Shown piece by piece: positions 1 to 5,665 of a stretch of 9,704 nt of DNA. The notes under the pieces were generated by a model. It saw only the letters and a program-made list of their open reading frames with translations, made no database searches and was not told where the DNA came from. Both the position numbers and the translations under genes were made by a program. This DNA comes from CAYMTN01 sp964393335 (GTDB lineage Bacteria > Chloroflexota > Anaerolineae > Aggregatilineales > Aggregatilineaceae): NCBI GenBank assembly GCA_964393335.1, contig CAYMTN010000207.1:1-9704 (forward strand), read 5' to 3'. Numbering within the stretch: the stretch's first letter is position 1; every line of letters begins with the position of its first letter.

Positions 1-55
1 AAGCGGTTAACCGGCTAATCCCGGTTCGCAGGTTCGAATCCTGTCCTCCCCGCCA
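1..55 (+). tRNA. tRNA-Ser, 3' part only (5' half and anticodon outside window)
   Basis: The fragment holds the 3' side of a type II tRNA. It begins with the 3' strand of an anticodon stem (AGCGG, 2-6), followed by a long variable arm (ACCGG/CCGGT stem around 10-25), a T arm GCAGG-TTCGAAT-CCTGT, the acceptor 3' strand CCTCCCC, discriminator G52 and an encoded CCA (53-55). A long variable arm is found in Leu, Ser, SeC and some Tyr tRNAs; the G discriminator favours Ser, since Leu normally has A. The anticodon is upstream of the window, so the isoacceptor cannot be named. Confidence 0.85.
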
Positions 56-58
56 CAT

Positions 59-100
59 CACAACAGCCGCGAGTCGATCACTCGCGGCTGGTTTGTTGTG
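59..100 (+). terminator. Terminator-like hairpin behind the tRNA
   Basis: A perfect 11-bp stem CAGCCGCGAGT/ACTCGCGGCTG (64-74 with 80-90) closes a 5-nt loop and is followed by the U-rich GTTTGTTGTG. The flanking CACAA and TTGTG can extend the base. It starts 4 nt after the tRNA CCA, the expected place for an intrinsic terminator. The minus-strand gene ending at 159 also points toward it, so it may work in both directions, although the minus-strand T tract is poor. Confidence 0.75.
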
Positions 101-113
101 TGCGGGCCGCCAG

Positions 114-143
114 GCGGGGCGCTGCCGGTTGGAAACGCCCCGC
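114..143. other. GC-rich hairpin between the tRNA terminator and the end of the beta-propeller gene
   Basis: GCGGGGCG (114-121) is the exact reverse complement of CGCCCCGC (136-143), with a 14-nt loop. It lies 16 nt beyond the stop codon of the minus-strand gene at 159. It has no U tract on either strand, so it may be a Rho-type or mRNA-end stabilising stem rather than an intrinsic terminator. Confidence 0.4.
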
Positions 144-158
144 GGACGAGACGATCCG

Positions 159-2183
159 CTAGTGCACGAAATGGGCGACGGCGGAACAACTGCTGTTCAT
201 CGTGATCGTGATCAGGTTCGAGGTGCCGCCCGCGCCGGGGCACGACCCTGACCAATAGCTGAATTGCCAGCCCGAATTCGGACTCGCTACGAGCGTGACC
301 GACGTGCCTGGCAGATAGCCACCGCCGGTTGGGCAGTTCGGCCCTGGTCGCGGCGTGATCGATCCGGGTGGTCCGGCTACGGGTGAGGTCGGTTCCACGC
401 TCAGGCTGAGCGTGTAACACCCGTCGCCGGGGTGATCGTCGGGTTCGTGGCAGGTCGCGGGATCCCACACGCACTGCCCGTCCGGGGTGGTGATACATTC
501 GCCGGGATGGCCGCAGGTGTCGCACGAACCACACGGCCCGTAACCAGTCGAGGGGGTCGGCTGGCCGGGCGGCGGCCCGCCGGGAATGATCGGCGGCGCT
601 TCGACGCGCGGCGTTGCACCACAATCTCCGCTGGTTTGGATGTCCGCCGCTTTGACCCACAGGCTGTTAGCCATTTCACTGCCGGGAATCTGGTCCTTAT
701 CGAGTTCATACCAGATGTTGCCCTGACCATCCAGGGCCTGCCCGATCACGCGGAAATCCTGGTTGGACGGCAGGGTAGTGAAGACGCTGCGGTTTTCGCC
801 CGGCCCGACCCGCACCTCGACCTCCTCGCGGTCGGTGCGGACGATGCACGGTGCCGTACCCAGGGGCCGCCAGTCGGGCGCGTAGTCTTCGGCGGGGTTA
901 TCCGTCAGGCGGAAGATGTACGACCCGTTGATGTCTGTCACGTACAGATCGGCGTTGTCCGTGTAGCTCGCCATATACGCGATCCACTGCCCGTCCGGCG
1001 ACCAGTCAGACGACGTCACGCGGTCGCTGCGCTCGGTCAACCGGCGGGGGTTGGTGCCCTGCCAATCCATGATGTACAGATCGGCGGCGCCGTCGCGTTC
1101 GGTACTGAGACTCAACAGCATGCCGTTGGGCGACCAGGCCGGGTACCAGCCATTCGCCCCGAACAGGTTCGTGACGCGTGTCACGTTGCTGCCGTCCGGG
1201 TTCATCATGTAAATTTCGGCAGCGCCATCGCGCGTCGAGACGAACGCGACCTGGCCCCCATCCGGCGACCAGGCCGGGTAGGCATCGCCAGCCGGGTCGT
1301 TGGTCAGGCGGCGCACATTGCTGCCGTCGGCATTCATCGCGTAGATTTCCTGATTGCCATCACGCGTCGAGGTGAACGCGATCTGGCTCCCATCCGGCGA
1401 CCAGGCCGGGAACGAATCGTCTGCCGGGTTATCGGTCAGGCGGCGTACGCTGCTGCCATCGGCGGCCATGACGTAGACTTCGGCGTTGCCGTCACGCTGG
1501 GAGAAAAACGCGATCTGGCTCCCATCCGGCGACCAGGTCGGCTCGTCATCCAGCGCGGGGTTATCGGTCAGGCGGCGCACGTTGCTGCCATCGGCAGCCA
1601 TCGCGTAGATTTCCGGGTTGCCGTCACGCTCCGAGACGAACGCGACCTCCCAGTTGTTGCTCGGCGGTGAGAAAAACGCGATCTTGCCGGTTTCGACCAC
1701 CGTCACGTTTGCTCCCTGCCCGCTGGATGGCACCGGGTTACCATCCAGGTCGGTGATCTCGAGTTGGGCGAAGTCCAGCATGGCGATGCCCGGCAGCAGG
1801 CCGCCTACCTCAAGCTGGAACAGGATCGTATCTGCTCCGGCGGGCGGCGGTGACATGGCTGCCGCGACCAGCCGCACCTGACCGGCGGCGTTATCGACGG
1901 TGTTTTCGGCTTCGAAGACACTGCCGCCCAGGTACGGGCCGATGATCGCACGGTTAATGCGAAGCATGTTGCGATCAAAATTGATCGTCAACTTGAACCC
2001 ACCGCACCCGCTGGCAGCGCATATGATCCGGCCATTAAGCAGCGCGGTCTCGCCTACTCCAACGGTTACCGGCTCCAGCGACACGGTCGATTCGCCTTGC
2101 GCCGCGCTCGACCCGATTCCGATCCAGGGAAGCGCCAGCAGCAAAACGCTGGCAACCACGACCCAATAACGCGCGATCTTCAT
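159..2183 (-). CDS. Secreted multidomain protein: cohesin-like, TolB/PD40-type beta-propeller, SH3-like and bacterial-repeat domains
   Basis: 674 aa. Residues 1-29 form a Sec signal peptide (K3/R5, hydrophobic 8-24, small residues SSAAQG before the likely cut). Residues about 33-165 look like a cohesin-type beta-sandwich (GVGETALLNG, LTINFDRNMLRI, LFQLEVGGL). Residues about 176-440 carry six TolB/WD40-like (PD40) repeats of about 44 aa with the pattern RDG..EIY.M..DGSNVRRLT followed by W.PDG..IAF; repeat tryptophans fall at 217, 261, 305, 350, 394 and 437. Residues 446-517 resemble a bacterial SH3 domain (VEVRVGPG). A Pro-rich linker and a Cys-rich segment (551-578) lead to a C-terminal domain like the InlB-type bacterial repeat (GYLPGTSVTLVA, GWQFSYWSG). 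The ATG at 2183 has AGAGGAGGG 5-6 nt upstream. It is probably an exported protein involved in binding; no enzymatic motif is seen. The fold calls are by eye. Confidence 0.9.
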   Translation of the reverse strand: MKIARYWVVVASVLLLALPWIGIGSSAAQGESTVSLEPVTVGVGETALLNGRIICAASGCGGFKLTINFDRNMLRINRAIIGPYLGGSVFEAENTVDNAAGQVRLVAAAMSPPPAGADTILFQLEVGGLLPGIAMLDFAQLEITDLDGNPVPSSGQGANVTVVETGKIAFFSPPSNNWEVAFVSERDGNPEIYAMAADGSNVRRLTDNPALDDEPTWSPDGSQIAFFSQRDGNAEVYVMAADGSSVRRLTDNPADDSFPAWSPDGSQIAFTSTRDGNQEIYAMNADGSNVRRLTNDPAGDAYPAWSPDGGQVAFVSTRDGAAEIYMMNPDGSNVTRVTNLFGANGWYPAWSPNGMLLSLSTERDGAADLYIMDWQGTNPRRLTERSDRVTSSDWSPDGQWIAYMASYTDNADLYVTDINGSYIFRLTDNPAEDYAPDWRPLGTAPCIVRTDREEVEVRVGPGENRSVFTTLPSNQDFRVIGQALDGQGNIWYELDKDQIPGSEMANSLWVKAADIQTSGDCGATPRVEAPPIIPGGPPPGQPTPSTGYGPCGSCDTCGHPGECITTPDGQCVWDPATCHEPDDHPGDGCYTLSLSVEPTSPVAGPPGSITPRPGPNCPTGGGYLPGTSVTLVASPNSGWQFSYWSGSCPGAGGTSNLITITMNSSCSAVAHFVH
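1134..1664 (-). repeat. 132-bp coding repeats of the beta-propeller blades
   Basis: Within the beta-propeller gene, blade-encoding units recur every 132 bp (44 codons). For example, GGTCAGGCGGCG followed by the G-C-rich 'ttgctgcc.tcgg' block begins near 1302, 1434 and 1566, and CATCCGGCGACCAGG recurs with the same period. Conservation at DNA level between adjacent blades suggests recent duplication or gene conversion rather than only protein-level constraint. The outer blades (residues 350-440) are more diverged. Confidence 0.8.
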
Positions 2184-2251
2184 GGGACCCTCCTCTAAAG
2201 GTCATTTTTCAGCATAGTAGTCTTATCATAAATCATTTTTGTGTAAATAGG

Positions 2252-2281
2252 ACTATAAAACCTCGAAAAGTCTTTTTACAA
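2252..2281 (-). promoter_or_regulatory. Promoter of the beta-propeller gene
   Basis: Reading the minus strand, TTGTAA (2281-2276) and TATAGT (2257-2252) are separated by 18 bp. The -10 matches consensus in 5 of 6 bases and the -35 in 4 of 6. It is set in an AT-rich stretch (2200-2286) and would give a 5' leader of about 60 nt before the ATG at 2183. It abuts the T tract of the terminator just upstream, so the two genes appear to be separate transcription units. Confidence 0.55.
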
Positions 2282-2282
2282 C

Positions 2283-2315
2283 AAAACGTGGACGGAGGAA
2301 AATCCTCCGCCCACG
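2283..2315 (-). terminator. Intrinsic terminator of the membrane-protein gene
   Basis: On the minus strand, a stem CGTGG-C-GGAGGA-like arm (2315-2303) pairs with 2299-2287 as two helices (5 bp and 7 bp) interrupted by one C/A mismatch, with a 3-nt loop, and is followed at once by TTTTGTTGT. It lies about 120 nt past the stop codon of the gene at 2436. The 2316-2435 interval between them contains no ORF or structure that I can support. Confidence 0.75.
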
Positions 2316-2435
2316 CACGATATTGCCCTGCGGGCGCAACTGGCGGGAGTGGGACCGATCAGGCCCGGCGCTCGCCGAACCAGGACGGCGGCCCCGCCGC
2401 GTATTCGGCCAGGCCCCAACTCGATTGGGATGCGG

Positions 2436-3086
2436 TCACCCCGGACCGTCATCCGGCCCGGTTTGAGTCAGGCGTGATGTATCGCGCGATTTTACACGCG
2501 TCCCGTAGACGACCGGCCCGGTGAAGAGTTTTTCGTCATGTTTGGCCTTAGGTTTGCGCTTCGACTTGGCGTCCGAGCGGAAGGCCGCCATCAAATGCTG
2601 GCCGGTGTCATCGCGCGACAGCAGGTACAGGCCAGCGCCGATCAACAGCAGCGCGCCCACCGGTCCCGGCCCGCCGCTGATGCCGATGATTATCTCGAAG
2701 AAAAACACGAATGCTGCGCACCCGGCCAGCCCGGCGTAGACGAATGCGCGACCGATCCCCTGGAGGGACGGTTCGCCGAACTTCTGGCCCATCAGCATGA
2801 AGCCCATACCCAGGAACACGCCGTACAACGTCCAGATGTACGACCAGCTTTCCCAGTAGCCGGTGACGTTGGTCATGAACAGCAGTGCACCGGTTCCACT
2901 GACGAGCATGCCGGGGATCGCCAGCGCGGCAGCCCCGACCCGTCCGCCCAGCGCGATGCCCAGCATGATCAGGCCCGGCACCAGGATAAACATCGGCCAC
3001 AACAGCCCGATCCCCATGAAAAACATCACACCTATACCAATCAAACCCACCGCGATCATGGCGCGGTTGTCACGTGATGCACACAT
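2436..3086 (-). CDS. Polytopic membrane protein, unknown function (LiaI/LiaF-TM or DUF5668-like style)
   Basis: 216 aa. About six hydrophobic segments are visible: residues 10-27, 29-47, 50-72, 82-100, 112-136 and 140-157. A basic hydrophilic tail (about 160-216, with KSKRKPKAK near 174-182) follows, likely cytosolic by the positive-inside rule. The 'GIGLLWPMFILVPGLIMLGIAL' type of paired helix with a central WP, repeated loosely later, resembles LiaF-TM/DUF5668 membrane domains; that is a resemblance only. The ATG at 3086 has AAGGAG 9 nt upstream (3096-3101). An internal ATG at residue 10 is a weaker alternative. It stands alone as a transcription unit, with its own terminator and a divergent zinc-ribbon/DnaJ pair upstream. 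No catalytic motif is seen. Confidence 0.8.
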   Translation of the reverse strand: MCASRDNRAMIAVGLIGIGVMFFMGIGLLWPMFILVPGLIMLGIALGGRVGAAALAIPGMLVSGTGALLFMTNVTGYWESWSYIWTLYGVFLGMGFMLMGQKFGEPSLQGIGRAFVYAGLAGCAAFVFFFEIIIGISGGPGPVGALLLIGAGLYLLSRDDTGQHLMAAFRSDAKSKRKPKAKHDEKLFTGPVVYGTRVKSRDTSRLTQTGPDDGPG

Positions 3087-3100
3087 CGTGGTTATCTCCT

Positions 3101-3139
3101 TGAAAATAGCTTTCAGCCATCAGCATTCAGCGATCAGCC
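3101..3139. repeat. Heptamer repeat block A (four WTCAGCN units behind TGAAAATA)
   Basis: TGAAAATA (3101-3108) is followed by four head-to-tail heptamers TTCAGCC, ATCAGCA, TTCAGCG, ATCAGCC (3112-3139). Each fits [A/T]TCAGCN. The unit sits 15 bp upstream of the membrane-protein start, so it overlaps that gene's 5' leader or promoter region. Confidence 0.75.
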
Positions 3140-3247
3140 AAAAACGAGAACCTGGTGGGGCGCTGCTGCCGAACCGGCGGTTCGCCTGCGCCCTGGTTAT
3201 TCATCCCTGTGATGTGCCGCCGCGAATGGTGACGTAGGAAACGCCTC
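3140..3247. other. Spacer between the two heptamer blocks, no gene seen
   Basis: No supportable ORF. A short perfect hairpin CGAACC/GGTTCG (3170-3175 with 3179-3184, loop GGC) is present without a U tract. Any promoter for the minus-strand membrane-protein gene should lie in this spacer or in 3248-3400, but I see no good -35/-10 pair on that strand. Confidence 0.5.
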
Positions 3248-3279
3248 TGAAAATAACGATCAGCAACCAGCGATCAGCC
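3248..3279. repeat. Heptamer repeat block B (three units behind TGAAAATA)
   Basis: A second TGAAAATA (3248-3255) is followed by ATCAGCA, ACCAGCG, ATCAGCC (3259-3279). The arrangement matches block A, starting 147 bp away, with one heptamer fewer and one substitution (TC to CC). The shared 8-bp lead and the repeat order indicate that the two blocks are related copies. Confidence 0.7.
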
Positions 3280-3408
3280 CGGTATGGTTGTCTCTGGACG
3301 TGTCACCGTGTCTTTTCTACCCACTAATACGCGCGGCCCGGCGAAAAGTTGTGAGCCGCTTTCACGCGAATTTCAGGTTCGCGGCGCGAATGCGGCCCAA
3401 ATGTTGTG

Positions 3409-3414
3409 TATAAT
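3409..3414 (+). promoter_or_regulatory. -10 element for the zinc-ribbon/DnaJ operon
   Basis: A perfect TATAAT lies in an otherwise GC-rich context 83 bp upstream of the first gene. No recognisable -35 hexamer is found 16-18 bp upstream (that region reads GCGAAT or similar), so the promoter would depend on the -10 or on an activator. The predicted leader of about 75 nt contains the short ORF at 3433. Confidence 0.45.
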
Positions 3415-3432
3415 CGGGGGAGGTGGATCACG

Positions 3433-3504
3433 ATGACCGGTTGCGGACAACTGACAACCAGCAAGCGTACACAATTGGGAAAGGGAGCGTGTCTTCATGT
3501 CTGA
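3433..3504 (+). CDS. Possible short upstream ORF (23 codons)
   Basis: An ATG at 3433 is preceded by GGGGGAGG with 9 nt spacing, a better Shine-Dalgarno match than most in this window. The reading frame runs 23 codons and stops at TGA 3502-3504, overlapping the zinc-ribbon start codon (3497) by 8 bp in another frame. The overlap would allow translational coupling. The peptide has no obvious bias in one amino acid and resembles nothing I recognise; it may be fortuitous. Confidence 0.2.
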   Translation: MTGCGQLTTSKRTQLGKGACLHV

Positions 3505-3835
3505 CCTGCCTGGCAACAAACCGCCCGCTGTGGCCCCGCCTGTATCGATCCCCGAAGCGGGCACCGCGTCGCTGACCGGGTACAATCAATGGCAGTGCCC
3601 GCGCTGTGGCAAGACCGACCTGGCGTCGGCCTACCTGATCGATTACAGCGACAAGTTCCGCCAGCTTCAACTGGTGCCGCGTGCGCTCAAGCTCGCCAAA
3701 ATTTCGCGCTTGCTGCGGCCCTTCAAACGGCTGGTGAACGTCAGCGCGTTGGTGTGCCGCCACTGCGGCATGGTGATGCTGCAAGTGGACCCGGACGAAT
3801 TTGAGGAAGCGGAGCGCAAATTCGGTCGCCGGTAG
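3497..3835 (+). CDS. Small zinc-ribbon protein
   Basis: 112 aa. The N-terminal 30 residues are Pro/Ala-rich and likely flexible. Two CxxC knuckles follow, CPRCG (34-38) and CRHCG (87-91), separated by a basic helix-rich segment, a spacing that would suit a zinc ribbon with a long insert. The C-terminus is acidic then basic (DPDEFEEAERKFGRR). No enzymatic residues are seen; a nucleic-acid or protein-binding role is possible but not shown. The ATG at 3497 has AAGGGAG about 9 nt upstream. The next gene starts 17 bp after the stop, so the two are very probably co-transcribed. Confidence 0.8.
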   Translation: MSDLPGNKPPAVAPPVSIPEAGTASLTGYNQWQCPRCGKTDLASAYLIDYSDKFRQLQLVPRALKLAKISRLLRPFKRLVNVSALVCRHCGMVMLQVDPDEFEEAERKFGRR

Positions 3836-3852
3836 GCGGAGAGTGACACCCT

Positions 3853-4896
3853 ATGCGCCGCAAGATCACGTATGATCCCCTGCGGGACTATTATGCTATC
3901 CTGGACGTGGACGCTGCGGCGACCCCCGACCAGTTACGGTTGGCTTTCCGGCGGTGCGTGCGCGAGGTCCACCCCGATCTGAATCCGCAGCGTGCCGATT
4001 GGGCGACGGAACAGCTCCAGTTGATCAACGAAGCGTATGACGTGCTGCGCCAGCCCGCCCGCCGCCGTGAATACGATCAACTGCGCTGGCCGCATATTCC
4101 CTCGCAGCCCGCCGCCTCCGCCGGGTATCGCAGCCCGTTCCGCGCGCCGTACTACGATCCCAACCGCCCCTGGTGGGAGCAGGTCGCCGACCAGGCCCCG
4201 CGCGGTTACCCCTTCGCCGGTGATGCGCCAGCGCGGCACCGGCCCGGCGACGCGGCGCTGGCCGAACCATACTGGCTGGCGGTGTCGGCGTGGCTCAAAC
4301 GGCACGGCCTGGGTGCGTTACAGCCGACCTGGCTGACGCTGGTCGGGCTGTGGCGCGGGCCGTATGCCGGCCTGTTGGCGTTTTTGGGGATCGTGCTGGC
4401 GATCAACGTGGCGGTGATCATCTATGCGTTTATCACGCCGCACGCCTGGGACGATCTCGGCGCGCTGTTCTCGTCCGGCGGCGCGGCGGTGGCGGATGTT
4501 ACCCCCACGCCGACGCCTGCCGCCACACCCGACCAGCTTTTTACCTCGTGCCTGGTACCCGGCGCGCAGATTACACAGCCGGTCCAGGGGGACATCGTGG
4601 GCGACCAGTTCTCGATCTACGGCACGGCACAGGACCCGGATATGTGGTCGTACCGGATCGAGATCGGGTATATCGGGCGCGCCTTTAACCTGGCGGTAGT
4701 CCCGTCCGCGTGGGACGTCGTGCGCTCGGCTCCCTACAACCAGAGCATCCCCGAACCGCCCATTGTCAACGATCTGCTGACCGAAGAACCGGTTGACCTG
4801 ACGAATCGCCCCGCCGGATATTACGCGATCCGGCTGCTGGTCGTGCTGCCGGACGAAAGCACGCTCATGCCCTGCGACGTGGTCGTGCGGCACTAA
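3853..4896 (+). CDS. Membrane-anchored J-domain protein with exported C-terminal beta-sandwich domain
   Basis: 347 aa. Residues 10-76 form a J domain (DYYAILDV, helix II RLAFRRCVREV, the essential HPD at 40-42, then LQLINEAYDVLRQPARRREYD), so it should stimulate a DnaK-type ATPase. An aromatic/Pro-rich linker leads to one transmembrane helix (about 170-194, LLAFLGIVLAINVAVIIYAFI), placing the J domain inside and the C-terminus outside. After a Thr/Pro stretch (217-224) comes a domain of about 115 aa (233-347) with the pattern 'ITQPVQGDIVGDQFSIYGTAQDP', 'YRIEIGY' and 'GYYAIRLLVVLPD', resembling Ig-like modules of envelope proteins. C233 and C341 could form a disulfide. No zinc-finger or client-binding domain of classical DnaJ is present. 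The ATG follows GGCGGAGAG. Confidence 0.88.
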   Translation: MRRKITYDPLRDYYAILDVDAAATPDQLRLAFRRCVREVHPDLNPQRADWATEQLQLINEAYDVLRQPARRREYDQLRWPHIPSQPAASAGYRSPFRAPYYDPNRPWWEQVADQAPRGYPFAGDAPARHRPGDAALAEPYWLAVSAWLKRHGLGALQPTWLTLVGLWRGPYAGLLAFLGIVLAINVAVIIYAFITPHAWDDLGALFSSGGAAVADVTPTPTPAATPDQLFTSCLVPGAQITQPVQGDIVGDQFSIYGTAQDPDMWSYRIEIGYIGRAFNLAVVPSAWDVVRSAPYNQSIPEPPIVNDLLTEEPVDLTNRPAGYYAIRLLVVLPDESTLMPCDVVVRH

Positions 4897-4906
4897 CACC
4901 CTATCT

Positions 4907-4954
4907 GTAAATTGGCTGGGCGCGGCAAGCGCCGTCCCTACGAGAGCGATTTAC
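4907..4954. repeat. Imperfect inverted repeat in the convergent intergenic region
   Basis: GTAAAT (4907-4912) and ATTTAC (4949-4954) bracket a GC-rich core with stem GGCGC/GCGCC (4920-4924 with 4930-4934) followed by CGTCCCTACG. The shape is like small palindromic intergenic units. The element lies between the convergent DnaJ-like and metallopeptidase genes. A T6 run (4980-4985) downstream is preceded by only a weak 4-bp stem, so I do not call a firm terminator here. Confidence 0.4.
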
Positions 4955-4993
4955 GGATCGGCACCACGCCGCCAGCCGGTTTTTTCCAGCCGG

Positions 4994-5572
4994 TCAGATC
5001 AAACTATCCGGGTCGCTGCCGTCGGCAAACGCGATGCCCTCGATAAAACCCCTGGCGCGCTCCGTGTGCGGGTATGACGCGAGGTAGTCCCAAAACGCCG
5101 CGCTGTGATTCGGGAATTTGCGGTGGGCCAACTCGTGCGCGATCACGTAATCGACCACGTAGTCAGGCCACAGCTTGATGCGGTCGCTGATGCGGATGTC
5201 GCCATCGGTCGAGCCGCCGGACGTGCAGCTTCCCAGGCGCTTGGTCATGTTGCTGACCCAGCGGATCGTATGCCAGCGCAGCTCACCGCCAAAATAGCGC
5301 CGGTTGATGGCCCCGGCGCGGTGTTCTAATTCGTAGTCATTGCGCTCACGGGTGCTGGCCCGTTGTTTGAGCACGCGGGCGATGATGTCGTCCGTCAGGC
5401 GGTCTAACTCGCGCGTCGAGATGTGCTCCGGGGCGCGAATCTGGACGGTATCGTGTTTGAGTGTCCAGCGTACCGATGTGCGCAGCCGCCGGTCGCGCGT
5501 GATTTCGATGGTGAGGGTGTGCGGGCCGTCCGGCACCCGGCGCACGGTGGGTTTGGGCTGGGGGCGTGTCAC
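4994..5572 (-). CDS. YgjP/DUF45-type zinc metallopeptidase (M48-like gluzincin)
   Basis: 192 aa. The zinc motif HELAH (146-150) has its Glu at 147, and the third histidine is in NHSAAFW (H156), as in YgjP/WLM-type minigluzincins. The preceding IRWVSNMTKRLGSC (103-116) corresponds to the family's RW..GSC block. The N-terminal half is a beta-rich domain, and the protein lacks a signal peptide or membrane helix, so it is probably cytosolic. Length is slightly shorter than typical YgjP proteins (about 230 aa). The start is GTG at 5572 with GCGGAG about 10 nt upstream. Its gene begins 28 bp beyond the terminator of the SARP gene, so it may be reached by read-through or use a promoter I cannot see. 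The substrate is unknown; families of this kind are sometimes linked to DNA or protein repair. Confidence 0.88.
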   Translation of the reverse strand: MTRPQPKPTVRRVPDGPHTLTIEITRDRRLRTSVRWTLKHDTVQIRAPEHISTRELDRLTDDIIARVLKQRASTRERNDYELEHRAGAINRRYFGGELRWHTIRWVSNMTKRLGSCTSGGSTDGDIRISDRIKLWPDYVVDYVIAHELAHRKFPNHSAAFWDYLASYPHTERARGFIEGIAFADGSDPDSLI

Positions 5573-5597
5573 AGACTCGTCACTCCGCGATCCAATA

Positions 5598-5631
5598 CAA
5601 AACGAGCGCCGTTTATCCCATAAACGGCGCT
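5598..5631 (-). terminator. Intrinsic terminator of the SARP-like gene
   Basis: A perfect 12-bp stem AGCGCCGTTTAT/ATAAACGGCGCT (5631-5620 with 5616-5605) with a 3-nt loop is followed on the minus strand by CGTTTTGTATT. It lies 35 bp downstream of the regulator stop codon at 5666 and just before the metallopeptidase start at 5572. Confidence 0.8.
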
Positions 5632-5665
5632 GCGTAGTATAACACGAATTGGCGCGGAGCAGGCA

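Noticed and set aside
432..1670. 412-codon open frame on the plus strand opposite the beta-propeller gene
   Set aside because: It is the antisense of repeated GC-rich blade codons, is rich in Arg/His/Val with no domain, and the minus-strand gene has signal peptide, RBS, promoter and recognisable domains.
3101..3279. CRISPR array
   Set aside because: Units are only 7 bp, directly adjacent without spacers, and no cas gene is present.
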